64,000 bases of DNA. It comes from Janthinobacterium sp051380875. GTDB taxonomy: Bacteria > Pseudomonadota > Gammaproteobacteria > Burkholderiales > Burkholderiaceae_D. Position numbers and translations under genes: made by a program. The notes beneath the pieces are model-generated. The model saw only the letters and a list, made by a program, of their open reading frames with translations. It had not been told where the DNA came from and did not search any database. The first letter of the stretch is position 1. The number at the start of each line of letters is the position of its first letter. The stretch covers positions 1 through 64,000 of the forward strand of contig NZ_JBNYXW010000024.1 in the NCBI RefSeq assembly GCF_051380875.1, in the 5' to 3' direction. Below, piece by piece: positions 1 to 9,567 of this stretch.

Positions 1-1986
<1,986 letters not shown>

Positions 1987-2237
1987 GGCATCCATCCTTT
2001 CCCTGAGAGGCAAGTTGTAGTGGCTTGTCGTGATCGTGATCCGCTCCTTTCCCTGGATCAATGTACGTCATCCGATTGCCGCAGCAGCTCGTTCGGCTGC
2101 GCAATGTTAGGGCGGCATGACGCGGTGACAGCTTTCGAGAGCAAGTCGGGCTTAGCACACCCGCCGGGACAGATTTGCATTTCATGAGACAGCGCATTGA
2201 TTTTTCGTTTGGCGTGATAAGGGCAAATTTAGCGGCT

Positions 2238-3062
2238 TTACAGCTTGGGCGCGGGCGACCATACCGGTCGCACTTCAGCCAGCGAATCGACGATTACCAT
2301 GTACTGCCCCGGCCATTCGATAGTCTGGCGATCCGCTTTGAGCACCCACAAGCTGCGACCGTCCTTCACGGCTTGCTCATACACCGCATCAAGCAAGCCG
2401 TGTGCATCCAGAAAAATATTCAATGTAGCTGGGATGCGGATGCAGCCCTCGGATGCGACAGTGCCTAAGCGAGCTTCCAGCACATTCGGATCGGTGGCGT
2501 GCATTTGCAAGCGCATCTGACTGATGGCGCCGGTGCCCCAGCCGCGCTGTGCCTGTTGCCAACCGAAGTCGAACACGCGCATGCCACGCCGCCCATATCC
2601 ACGGATGTGATTCTCGTTGAGTGTGCCTTCGGCGCGAAAGTCGGGATTCTCCAACGTATGCGGAAACACTCCCAGCGGCGTCAAAAAATGATCATAGGTA
2701 CCCACCTTGCCGGTCGATACTGCCGTGGCACCGATGAACAGCCACGCATCCTCAGCCGTATGCAGCATCAGAAAAGCGGCCTGTACCTGCGCACTGCGAT
2801 CCACCAGCAACAGGGTCTGTGCAGACGCATCGATGACATTGGCATCGGCCAGCGCCTGCTTCAACAGAACAACATAGCGCGCCTGATCGGCCGTGGGTAC
2901 CTCCAGCCGATGATCCACTTCGCGCACGAATTTTTCGCGCCACTGGTCGACGTTCAGATCGAACGGCGCCGCGACCGCCACCAGCGGCCAGAGCGGCACG
3001 CCCAGGAACAACATCACCGACCACGTGGCCGCAATGCGACCGGCATGTCGTCCCAACATCAT
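2238..3062 (-). CDS. L,D-transpeptidase (YkuD-domain) protein
   Basis: Predicted periplasmic peptidoglycan cross-linking enzyme of 274 residues. A hydrophobic N-terminal segment (about 12-32) ending in VAVAA is a signal peptide or anchor. The C-terminal half is a YkuD domain with the catalytic signature: His188 in MHATDP and the S-E-G-C-I-R motif with nucleophile Cys207 and Arg209. The middle part (about 36-95) has no recognisable domain. The start codon overlaps the stop of the upstream BON gene by 4 nt, so the two are translationally coupled and probably cotranscribed. The protein lacks a LysM or PG_binding_1 anchor. Its role in stress cell-wall remodelling is inferred from the neighbours. 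Confidence 0.9.
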   Translation of the reverse strand: MMLGRHAGRIAATWSVMLFLGVPLWPLVAVAAPFDLNVDQWREKFVREVDHRLEVPTADQARYVVLLKQALADANVIDASAQTLLLVDRSAQVQAAFLMLHTAEDAWLFIGATAVSTGKVGTYDHFLTPLGVFPHTLENPDFRAEGTLNENHIRGYGRRGMRVFDFGWQQAQRGWGTGAISQMRLQMHATDPNVLEARLGTVASEGCIRIPATLNIFLDAHGLLDAVYEQAVKDGRSLWVLKADRQTIEWPGQYMVIVDSLAEVRPVWSPAPKL

Positions 3063-3712
3063 ATCGCCAGCGTAATATTATCGATCACCGTGCTCACGCC
3101 GTGCGTTCCCCATGCCGCGTGCTGGGCCAGTTCCCTCTCGGACCAATTGCGCACCGTACCCGACAGTGTTACGTTATTACCGGATACATCAATGACGATA
3201 CGCCGCGCATCCGCCAAGGCCCCGCGCTTGAGGGCAGCCTCAATGGCGTCCTGTACGGCGCTGGCCGAGACCTGCTGCACGATGCCGATGGAGTCACTCA
3301 CCCCGGTCACGCCCATCAAATAACGTACCGCCGCCGTAGCCGCCTTGCGCTGGTAATCCCATTCGACAATACCGCTCAGTGTCACCCAACCGCCCTCCAC
3401 CATCACTTTGATGCTGCCGTCCGGGACATTGCTCATCCACGCCAGCACGTTCTCGACTGTTCGGGCGATATCGGCGTCACTGCGTATACTGGCGCCAGGC
3501 AGACGCACCGACAATTCGACAGCCAGCGCCTTCACGCCGATGACGCGCTGCACGGCCCGTTCTGCTTCCCACTTCTCGGCAAAGCTGCCGACTGTGCCAG
3601 CCAGGGTGACTACACCATCGCGTACCTCGACGCCGATTTTCGCCGCATCCAGCGATGGGTCCCAAGTCAGCTCGTCAAGAACATCCAATTGCAGTTGTAT
3701 ATCGGTTTTCAT
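3059..3712 (-). CDS. Triple BON-domain protein
   Basis: Protein of 217 residues made of three consecutive BON (OsmY/nodulation) domains at about 1-72, 78-146 and 150-217; each shows the hydrophobic beta core ending in VTLxGxV (VVTLAGTV, WVTLSGIV, NVTLSGTV) followed by a helix. BON domains usually bind phospholipid membranes and are common in osmotic-stress proteins. No signal peptide is visible, so a cytoplasmic location is more likely than the periplasmic one of OsmY. The ATG at 3712 lies about 10 nt downstream of an AAAGGAA-type ribosome site on the minus strand. It overlaps the next gene by 4 nt. Exact function unknown. Confidence 0.88.
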   Translation of the reverse strand: MKTDIQLQLDVLDELTWDPSLDAAKIGVEVRDGVVTLAGTVGSFAEKWEAERAVQRVIGVKALAVELSVRLPGASIRSDADIARTVENVLAWMSNVPDGSIKVMVEGGWVTLSGIVEWDYQRKAATAAVRYLMGVTGVSDSIGIVQQVSASAVQDAIEAALKRGALADARRIVIDVSGNNVTLSGTVRNWSERELAQHAAWGTHGVSTVIDNITLAI

Positions 3713-3777
3713 TTTGCTCTTTCACTTAGTTAAAGGAAATACAAGAATGGGCGCGCAGACTCGCCACGTCAGCGCGC

Positions 3778-4566
3778 TTAGGGTCGCCGGGAAGCATCGG
3801 CATCTGCGGGTGGAGGGGCTGCATCCGGGGCCGGCTCGGCGGATGTGTGGACGATGACGGCCTTGATACGGGCAATGGCCTGCCGGACATCCTCCTTGAG
3901 AAGCACCCAACGCGCCGCCTCTGCCTTTTTCAAATCGGCCAGCTTGTCCTCGCCCGCCGTGATATCGGCCTGCAGTGCCGCGTTACCTTTCTCTAGTTCC
4001 GTCTTGCTGGCACCCGTCGCGGCATCGGCCCTTTTTTTCAACTGCACCAATTGTTCGTTCGCCGTGGCTAATTGCGCCGTCGCGTCGCGAATAAACTGCG
4101 AGCGCAGCATCATCATGCTGGAATAAGTAAAAACAGGCAGCGCCTTGAGAGTCGCCTTGCTGGCGCCCGGCAAAACCAAGCGACCGCCCTGCTCCAGCAC
4201 ATCGTCCAAGGGGATTGCCACAACGTGCTTACCCAGGCCGACAAAGCCGCCCACGCTGATTACCAGCACATACGGTGCCGGCGCCGATATCACCACCACA
4301 TCTTCCACCTTGCCGATTTTCTGCCCTTGTTCACCATACACGATGCGGCCCAGCAAACCACGCTGCACACTCCAGCCCAGCACGGGCTCGGCCGACCGGC
4401 TTAGCGTCACGCTGACCACTGCGGTCGTGCCTGCGGCTTGCGCACTCGCATCGCCATGCAGAGCAGCGGTGGCCAGCAGCAATGCCGCCATACGCAATAG
4501 CATTCCGGCGGCTCGACTCGGCCGCCGCAAATTATTACCCTGCTCATTTGAAGTGTGCGTCATCAT
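3778..4566 (-). CDS. Exported PRC-barrel protein with coiled-coil tail
   Basis: Predicted envelope protein of 262 residues; specific function unknown. A signal peptide follows a charged N-terminus (hydrophobic run about 20-36, then DASAQ). A PRC-barrel-like domain lies at about 60-140 (GLLGRIVYGEQGQKIGKVED, then a G-rich beta core with VVAIPLDDV). A long alanine/lysine/glutamate-rich helical region (about 155-235) is a likely coiled coil, and the C-terminus is proline-rich. The open frame extends upstream to 4920, but only the part from the paired ATGs at 4566/4563 has a sensible signal peptide, so that start is used. It precedes the BON and L,D-transpeptidase genes by 65 bp and diverges from the tiny gene at 4775. 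Confidence 0.78.
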   Translation of the reverse strand: MMTHTSNEQGNNLRRPSRAAGMLLRMAALLLATAALHGDASAQAAGTTAVVSVTLSRSAEPVLGWSVQRGLLGRIVYGEQGQKIGKVEDVVVISAPAPYVLVISVGGFVGLGKHVVAIPLDDVLEQGGRLVLPGASKATLKALPVFTYSSMMMLRSQFIRDATAQLATANEQLVQLKKRADAATGASKTELEKGNAALQADITAGEDKLADLKKAEAARWVLLKEDVRQAIARIKAVIVHTSAEPAPDAAPPPADADASRRP

Positions 4567-4774
4567 TTTTATTCCCGGTAGTAATTTGCACTGGCACCAT
4601 CTTGAACGTGTCGGCGGCCGCACTCTGTGTGCTTGGCCGCTTAGGCGTCGCTTCGTATGTGGGTAAGCGCACAGAACGATGAGTGGAAATCGGTTACGGT
4701 CGTCTACGTCAGTTCGCCTACCTTGCGACGGCCGATCTCGGCCCCATACGCGCAGCGCCCCTCGGAGAAACATC

Positions 4775-4933
4775 ATGTCACAACGTCCCACCATCCCAGC
4801 AATTCCCCCAACTGCTCCCTCTAATTCTGATTCAACTACCGACGCCAAATCTAAGCGCGAGCAAGCCGAGCAAAAAGAGGTCGCCGGGCGCCACAAGAAC
4901 GACGGCCAAAAACCCCACAAGGGCGCGCGCTGA
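4775..4933 (+). CDS. Small hydrophilic protein, 52 aa, function unknown
   Basis: Short open frame with a start preceded by CGGAGAAA about 4 nt upstream. The product is rich in Pro, Ser and Thr at the N-terminus and in Lys, Glu, Gln and His afterwards, has no hydrophobic segment and should be disordered in solution. It sits between divergent or convergent stress-type genes; its stop lies 1 nt from the stop of dnaK on the other strand. It resembles the small hydrophilin-like proteins often seen beside BON/PRC genes, but no family is recognised. Coding status rests on the ribosome site, the tight fit between neighbours and the biased composition. Confidence 0.5.
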   Translation: MSQRPTIPAIPPTAPSNSDSTTDAKSKREQAEQKEVAGRHKNDGQKPHKGAR

Positions 4934-4934
4934 C

Positions 4935-6842
4935 CTATTTTGCTTCGGTGAAGTCGGCGTCGACGACGTCTTCGCCTTGCTTGGTCGCCGCTGACGCAGG
5001 CGCGCCATCGCGCGGCGCCTGATGCTGGGACCGGGCAAGTTCGCCCAGCTTGCTCGCTGCCGTCGACAGCGCCGCAATCTTTGCTTCCAGCTCCGCCTGC
5101 GTAGCATGTTGAAGTACGGTATCGAGCGCTGTGGTCGCCGCTTCAACGCTGTCGCGCTCGCCTGCCGACAGCTTGTCGCCATGCGCGAGCAAGGACTTGC
5201 GGGTCGTGTGGATCAGCGCATCGGCCGCATTGCGCATCTCGGCAAGTGCCTTGAGCTTCTTGTCATCCTCGGCGTTGATTTCAGCGTCGTTGACCATCTT
5301 CTGTATCTCCGCCTCAGTCAGGCCAGAGTTAGCCTTGATCGTGATCTTATTTTCCTTGCCGGATGCCTTGTCCTTGGCCCCCACGTGCAAGATGCCGTTG
5401 GCGTCAATGTCGAACGACACATCGATCTGTGGCGTGCCGCGTGCCGCCGGTGGAATGCCTTCCAGATTGAATTCCCCTAGCGCCTTGTTGCCAGCTGCGA
5501 TCTCGCGTTCGCCCTGGTAGACCTTGATGGTCACTGCGGGCTGGTTATCGTCAGCGGTCGAGAACACCTGGCTGAACTTGGTCGGAATGGTCGTGTTTTT
5601 GTGGATCATCTTGGTCATCACGCCACCCATGGTCTCGATGCCCAGCGACAAGGGGGTGACGTCAAGCAGCAGCAAATCCTTGCGCTCGCCCGACAACACC
5701 GAGCCTTGCAAGGCCGCGCCGACGGCAACGGCTTCGTCAGGGTTGACGTCCTTGCGCGGCTCCTTGCCGAAGAATTCCTTGACTTTTTCCTGCACCTTGG
5801 GCATGCGCGTCATGCCACCGACGAGGATGATGTCGTCGATATCGGTGACATTCACGCCCGCATCCTTGATGGCGACGCGGCACGGTTCGATGGTTGCAGC
5901 GATCAATTCCTCGACCAGTGACTCAAGCTTGGCGCGAGTGATCTTCAGGTTCAAGTGCACCGGTGCGCCGTTTGCCATGGCGATGTATGGCTCGTTGATT
6001 TCGGTCTGCTGAGCTGAAGACAATTCGATCTTCGCGCGCTCGGCCGATGCCTTGATGCGCTGCAGGGCGATCGGATCCTTCTTCAAGTCCAGGCCGTTAA
6101 TTTTCTGAAATTCGCCAATGATGTAGTCAATAATGCGCTGGTCAAAATCCTCGCCACCGAGGAAGGTGTCGCCGTTGGTCGACAATACCTCGAATTGCTT
6201 TTCCCCTTCGACATTGGCAATTTCGATGATCGACACATCGAAAGTGCCGCCGCCCAGGTCATAGACGGCGATTTTGCGATCGCCCTTGTTGCTCTTGTCC
6301 AGACCGAACGCGAGCGCCGCCGCAGTCGGTTCATTGATGATGCGCTTGACATCCAGGCCGGCGATGCGTCCTGCGTCCTTCGTAGCCTGGCGTTGGGCAT
6401 CATTGAAATAGGCCGGTACGGTAATGACTGCTTCGGTCACGTTCTCGCCCAAGTAGTCTTCCGCTGTCTTCTTCATCTTGCGAAGTACTTCGGACGATAT
6501 TTGCGGTGGTGCCAGCTTTTTGTCACGAACGCTAATCCAGGCATCACCATTGTCTGCCTTGATAATTTGAAACGGCATGAGCGCAATGTCCTTCTGCACT
6601 TCTTTTTCGTCGAATTTTCGGCCAATGAGGCGTTTGACAGCGAATAGCGTATTTTGGGGATTCGTCACGGCCTGGCGCTTGGCCGCCGCACCTACCAGGA
6701 TTTCTCCATCATCTTGGTACGCAATGATCGATGGCGTAGTGCGGGTGCCTTCTGCATTTTCAATGACCTTCGGCTGACCGTTCTCGATGATGGCCACGCA
6801 CGAATTCGTTGTACCAAGGTCGATCCCAATAATTCTACCCAT
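4935..6842 (-). CDS. dnaK: Hsp70 chaperone DnaK (stand-alone copy)
   Basis: Cytoplasmic ATP-dependent chaperone of 635 residues, full length for DnaK. The nucleotide-binding domain starts with IGIDLGTTNSC, carries the second phosphate loop DLGGGTFDVS near residue 195 and the adenosine motif LVGGMTRMP near 340; the linker DLLLLDV leads to the substrate-binding beta domain, helical lid and the typical acidic tail DVVDADF. AGGAG lies just upstream of the ATG. Neither grpE nor dnaJ is adjacent, unlike the usual housekeeping grpE-dnaK-dnaJ operon, so this is probably a second dnaK accompanying the envelope-stress genes downstream. That the genome holds another dnaK is inferred. The gene ends 1 nt from the convergent 52-aa gene. 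Confidence 0.97.
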   Translation of the reverse strand: MGRIIGIDLGTTNSCVAIIENGQPKVIENAEGTRTTPSIIAYQDDGEILVGAAAKRQAVTNPQNTLFAVKRLIGRKFDEKEVQKDIALMPFQIIKADNGDAWISVRDKKLAPPQISSEVLRKMKKTAEDYLGENVTEAVITVPAYFNDAQRQATKDAGRIAGLDVKRIINEPTAAALAFGLDKSNKGDRKIAVYDLGGGTFDVSIIEIANVEGEKQFEVLSTNGDTFLGGEDFDQRIIDYIIGEFQKINGLDLKKDPIALQRIKASAERAKIELSSAQQTEINEPYIAMANGAPVHLNLKITRAKLESLVEELIAATIEPCRVAIKDAGVNVTDIDDIILVGGMTRMPKVQEKVKEFFGKEPRKDVNPDEAVAVGAALQGSVLSGERKDLLLLDVTPLSLGIETMGGVMTKMIHKNTTIPTKFSQVFSTADDNQPAVTIKVYQGEREIAAGNKALGEFNLEGIPPAARGTPQIDVSFDIDANGILHVGAKDKASGKENKITIKANSGLTEAEIQKMVNDAEINAEDDKKLKALAEMRNAADALIHTTRKSLLAHGDKLSAGERDSVEAATTALDTVLQHATQAELEAKIAALSTAASKLGELARSQHQAPRDGAPASAATKQGEDVVDADFTEAK

Positions 6843-6959
6843 GACTCTTCTCCTAGTCGTTGATGCTGATTGACGATACCGGCCGGCACCACTTTCTAGG
6901 ATTTTCCTAAATAGCTTGTTTGATTTACCGTCGTTTTAGTCTCTCAGGGACCGTGTCTG

Positions 6960-6987
6960 CCAATCTGTGCGGTAGCACACAGATTGG
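6960..6987. promoter_or_regulatory. Perfect 10-bp inverted repeat upstream of dnaK
   Basis: CCAATCTGTG at 6960-6969 and CACAGATTGG at 6978-6987 are exact reverse complements separated by 8 nt. The element lies about 118 nt upstream of the dnaK start, in the 243-bp gap between dnaK and the IS remnant. It does not match the CIRCE element (TTAGCACTC/GAGTGCTAA), and no T-run follows on either strand, so an operator or a 5-prime leader hairpin is more likely than a terminator. A smaller inverted repeat TAGGA/TCCTA lies at 6897-6909. Function is inferred from position only. Confidence 0.45.
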
Positions 6988-7149
6988 GCGCCTATATCCA
7001 ACCAATTTTTGAATTTTTGATCTGGATCGAAAATTTTCACATGAGGGCAAAATTGCTTAAAATTTTGAGTGTCAAGCACGCGTTCTGCTGTGGTCTAATT
7101 TGCCCGGACACCTCAATAGGTGGAAAATCCATCTTCTGAGGAGTGAAGC

Positions 7150-7344
7150 ATGACAACAAAAAAACGTAGAACGTTCGATATCAGCCTGAAGCTGGAAGTG
7201 ATCCGGATGGTCAAGGAACAGGGCCAAAGCGTCCAGAACGTTAGCGAAACCAAGAACATCGGCCAGACTGCGATCCGGCGCTGGCTAACGCAGTACAGTG
7301 CTGAGCAGAATGGCCATCCCGGCATGGCTTCGTCTGCAGCATGA
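7150..7344 (+). pseudogene. Truncated IS3-family OrfA (transposase helix-turn-helix subunit)
   Basis: Frame of 64 residues whose first 50 or so form the HTH_Tnp_1-type helix-turn-helix of IS3 OrfA (RTFDISLKLEVIRMV followed by IRRWL). It has a good ribosome site (GAGGAGTG before the ATG). After about residue 56 the frame leaves OrfA and runs out of frame through OrfB sequence, ending in MASSAA and a stop. The leucine zipper and the frameshift window for OrfAB fusion are gone, so no transposase can be made. At most a short DNA-binding fragment is expressed. Confidence 0.8.
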
Positions 7345-7586
7345 GCCGTAAGGGGAATTGTTGGGACAACTCCGTGGCCGAATGCTTCTTCCTGAACTTG
7401 AAAATGGAGCGCGTGTGGCAGCGCCAATATGCCAACCATGCCGAAGCCAAGGCCGACATCACCGATTACATCGTCGGCTTCTACAACTGCAAGCGTATCA
7501 ATTCAGCATTGGGCAATCTGCCCCCCACCGTCTATGAACGGAAAATGGCAGCACACGAACCTATCGTTGTGTCCGGAATTACTTGA
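7323..7586 (+). pseudogene. C-terminal fragment of IS3-family OrfB (rve integrase core)
   Basis: The reading frame from HGFVCSMSRKGNCWDN onward is the end of an IS3-family OrfB integrase domain. It keeps the DN..AE segment that supplies the last acidic residue of the DDE triad, the FFLNLKMERV block and the terminal NCKRINSALGNLPP region. The first two catalytic aspartates and the N-terminal half are deleted, so this is inactive. An internal ATG at 7341 opens an 81-codon frame, but the fragment has no start signals of its own. Confidence 0.82.
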
Positions 7587-7617
7587 CCACAGCAATACAC
7601 ACCTTCCCCCATGGAGG

Positions 7618-8742
7618 CTACCTATGTTCGTTGAACGCCATGACCAGGCTGTGGGGCGCGTCGTCACCGAAGATCAATTGGTGGAGTTGGGCACCTTCGT
7701 TGGCGGCCTCGGTGCTACGCGAGAACAAGGCCTGCTCGTATTGAGCGAGAGCAACTTCGATGTCATCAGGATGTGCTGCGATGGCCTTGCCAAGTTCGGC
7801 ACCGTCGTACATGGCCAAGTTGGCACCTTCTCCGTTTGGGGCCGAGAGATGCGCGGCGTCGCCAAGCAGGGTCACACCCGGCACCCGATTCCAGCGGTGC
7901 CCGATAGGCAGCGTGTAGAGCGAGCGCAGCACCGGCACGGTGTCACTATCGGTGATCAGCGCGGTGAGTTCCGGCGCCCAGCCATCGAACTCTTGCGCGA
8001 TGCGCGCAGTGGCCGCGGAGCCATCGGAGAAGTCGATGGCGGCAAACCAGTCTTGCGGCTGGGAGAGCGCTACGTAGGTGTGCAGGGTGCCGCCGCGTTC
8101 ACGGTGAGCCTGTATCCCTTTCCCCGGCGCGAGCGCGAACAGCGACCCGCCACCGACGGCGTTCGCGGCGGCCGGATTACGCGTGTCACTGTCAAACAAG
8201 TAGGTTTCGATGAACGATCTGCCCATGTACTCGGGCACGGCTTCGGTGAGCAAGGGGCGGACCCGTGACCACGCGCCGTCAGCGCCGACGAGCACACTTG
8301 TGACAAGCGTGCTGCCGTCGACGAAAGTGACCTCGTGGCAACCTTCGCTCAGGGTACGTACGTCGCTGACCTTGTGGTCCCAGCGGACGGTGTTCGGTGG
8401 GAGCGAGTCGAGCAGCATCTGTCGCAATTCGCCGCGCAGCACCTCGGGCCTTGCACCCTTCCCCTCATCGGCTTGCTCAAACAAAACGCTACCGTCGCGG
8501 TCGAGGATCCGTATTGCCTCCCTTCCCTCCAAAATGAGGCTACGAAACGCATGGATCAAACCTGCCGCTTGCAAAGCCAGTTGGCCATTGTAGTCGTGGA
8601 TGTCGAGCATTCCGCCCTGCGCGCGTGCCGTCGAGGAGGATTCTGCCTCGTAGACTGTGACCGGGATGCCGTGGACATGCAGGACACGGGCCAGTGTGAG
8701 GCCGCCCAGCCCTGCCCCGATGATGGTAATTGGAGTATTCAT
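7618..8742 (-). CDS. TetX-like FAD-dependent monooxygenase
   Basis: Cytoplasmic flavoprotein hydroxylase of 374 residues in the PHBH/TetX class. From the chosen ATG the Rossmann motif GAGLGG falls at about residues 9-14, followed by Arg and GG in RAQGGMLDI. The DG motif (GADGAWSRVR) lies near 165-175, and the GD motif (GDAAHLSAPNGEGANLAMYDGAEL) near 295-315. The pattern GGMLDIH...LR.ELRQMLLDSLP strongly recalls TetX, which inactivates tetracyclines, but related enzymes hydroxylate other aromatics, so resistance is unproven. The open frame reaches a TTG at 8838; the ATG at 8742 is used because the FAD fold starts there. It diverges from a TetR regulator, with paired palindromes between. Confidence 0.88.
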   Translation of the reverse strand: MNTPITIIGAGLGGLTLARVLHVHGIPVTVYEAESSSTARAQGGMLDIHDYNGQLALQAAGLIHAFRSLILEGREAIRILDRDGSVLFEQADEGKGARPEVLRGELRQMLLDSLPPNTVRWDHKVSDVRTLSEGCHEVTFVDGSTLVTSVLVGADGAWSRVRPLLTEAVPEYMGRSFIETYLFDSDTRNPAAANAVGGGSLFALAPGKGIQAHRERGGTLHTYVALSQPQDWFAAIDFSDGSAATARIAQEFDGWAPELTALITDSDTVPVLRSLYTLPIGHRWNRVPGVTLLGDAAHLSAPNGEGANLAMYDGAELGKAIAAHPDDIEVALAQYEQALFSRSTEAANEGAQLHQLIFGDDAPHSLVMAFNEHR

Positions 8743-8792
8743 CCTGATTCTTTCGTGGTTTGACGCCGCCGCAGGAACGTCGAGGACATCGA

Positions 8793-8828
8793 TGGAACAT
8801 TGTTCAATTATTCTGGAACGACATTCCA
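8793..8828. promoter_or_regulatory. Paired palindromic operators in the TetX-like/TetR divergent region
   Basis: Two 15-bp palindrome-like sites share the first half TGGAAC: TGGAACATTGTTCAA at 8793-8807 and TGGAACGACATTCCA at 8814-8828. Their centres are 21 bp apart, two helical turns, so dimers would sit on the same DNA face. A TTGACA -35-like hexamer for the monooxygenase gene lies at 8838-8833 on the minus strand, putting the second site inside the promoter spacer. This is the layout expected for autoregulated repression by the adjacent TetR protein. Binding is inferred. Confidence 0.6.
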
Positions 8829-8867
8829 TCAATGTCAAGCGCTGTCAAAGATATGTCATGATGTGGC

Positions 8868-9548
8868 ATGGTCAAAAAAGCACACAACCCTCACCGACGG
8901 GAAGAATCACTCTCCCGCGATCGCATCATTGCAGAATCGATAGAGATCTTGGACAGCCGCGGCGAAAGCGGCCTGACATTCCGAGCCCTGTCCGAACGGC
9001 TCGCTACCGGGCCTGGCGCCATTTATTGGCACGTCGCCAACAAAAGCGATCTGCTGACCGCCGCATGCGACACTGTTGTCGCTCGCACCATGACGGCGAC
9101 CATCAATGGCGTGACGCCAAAGGCAACGATTCGCGCTCTGGCGTTAGGCATGTTCAACGTGATCGACGCGCATCCGTGGGTGGGTTCGGCGCTCATACAG
9201 GCCCCAGGACAGTTGCCCATGGTGCGCATTCTTGAACGCCTAGGCCAGCAGGTTGGCGCTCTTGGCGTGCCTGGCGAAGCACAATGGGCAGCGGTGTCGA
9301 CGTTGTTGAACTATATCCTTGGCGTCGCTGGACAGAACGCGGCCAACACACAGTTCGCGCGAACGCTAGGCACCGACAGATACAACTTCTTAGGCGCGGT
9401 GGCAACTATGTGGACCCAGCTTGATATTAATCAGTACCCGTTTGCTCGCAGCGTAGCCGAGCAGTTGCCCACTCACGATGACCGGATCGATTTTCTGGCT
9501 GGAATCGATCTTATCCTGAGGGGCCTGGAGTCACGCCAGGGTGAATGA
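8868..9548 (+). CDS. TetR-family transcriptional repressor
   Basis: DNA-binding regulator of 226 residues. The N-terminal TetR helix-turn-helix spans about 17-63 (RDRIIAESIEILD, then FRALSERL and IYWHVANKSDLL). The remainder is an all-helical ligand-binding domain resembling TetR_C/TetR_C_11 regulators of drug-related genes. It is divergent from the TetX-like monooxygenase with 125 bp between starts, and two palindromes there are its likely operators. A ligand would be a substrate of the oxygenase, by analogy with TetR systems; that is inference. No strong ribosome site precedes the ATG. Confidence 0.9.
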   Translation: MVKKAHNPHRREESLSRDRIIAESIEILDSRGESGLTFRALSERLATGPGAIYWHVANKSDLLTAACDTVVARTMTATINGVTPKATIRALALGMFNVIDAHPWVGSALIQAPGQLPMVRILERLGQQVGALGVPGEAQWAAVSTLLNYILGVAGQNAANTQFARTLGTDRYNFLGAVATMWTQLDINQYPFARSVAEQLPTHDDRIDFLAGIDLILRGLESRQGE

Positions 9549-9567
9549 TCAGGAGTTAGCATAGCCG

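Larger units (their letters stand above)
7086..7594 (+). mobile_element. IS3-family insertion sequence remnant, internally deleted
   Basis: The ends are related inverted repeats: TGCTGTGGTC at 7086-7095 faces GACCACAGCA at 7585-7594, and the next inward blocks also match (CCGGACAC on both arms). Inside, the N-terminal half of OrfA is joined directly to the last part of OrfB, so about 0.7 kb of a normal 1.2-kb element is missing. The junction lies near 7320. No clean 3-bp target duplication is visible (TTC left, ATA right), so the flanks may have changed since insertion. It separates the dnaK block from the TetX-like gene. Confidence 0.85.

Noticed and set aside
6843..7085. CIRCE or sigma-32 control of dnaK
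   Set aside because: The inverted repeat does not match CIRCE, and the only CTTGAC-like hexamer (7075-7070 TTGACA) has no partner at a heat-shock spacing.
7083..7597. Target-site duplication flanking the IS remnant
   Set aside because: The three bases on each side (TTC and ATA) do not match, so no duplication is claimed.
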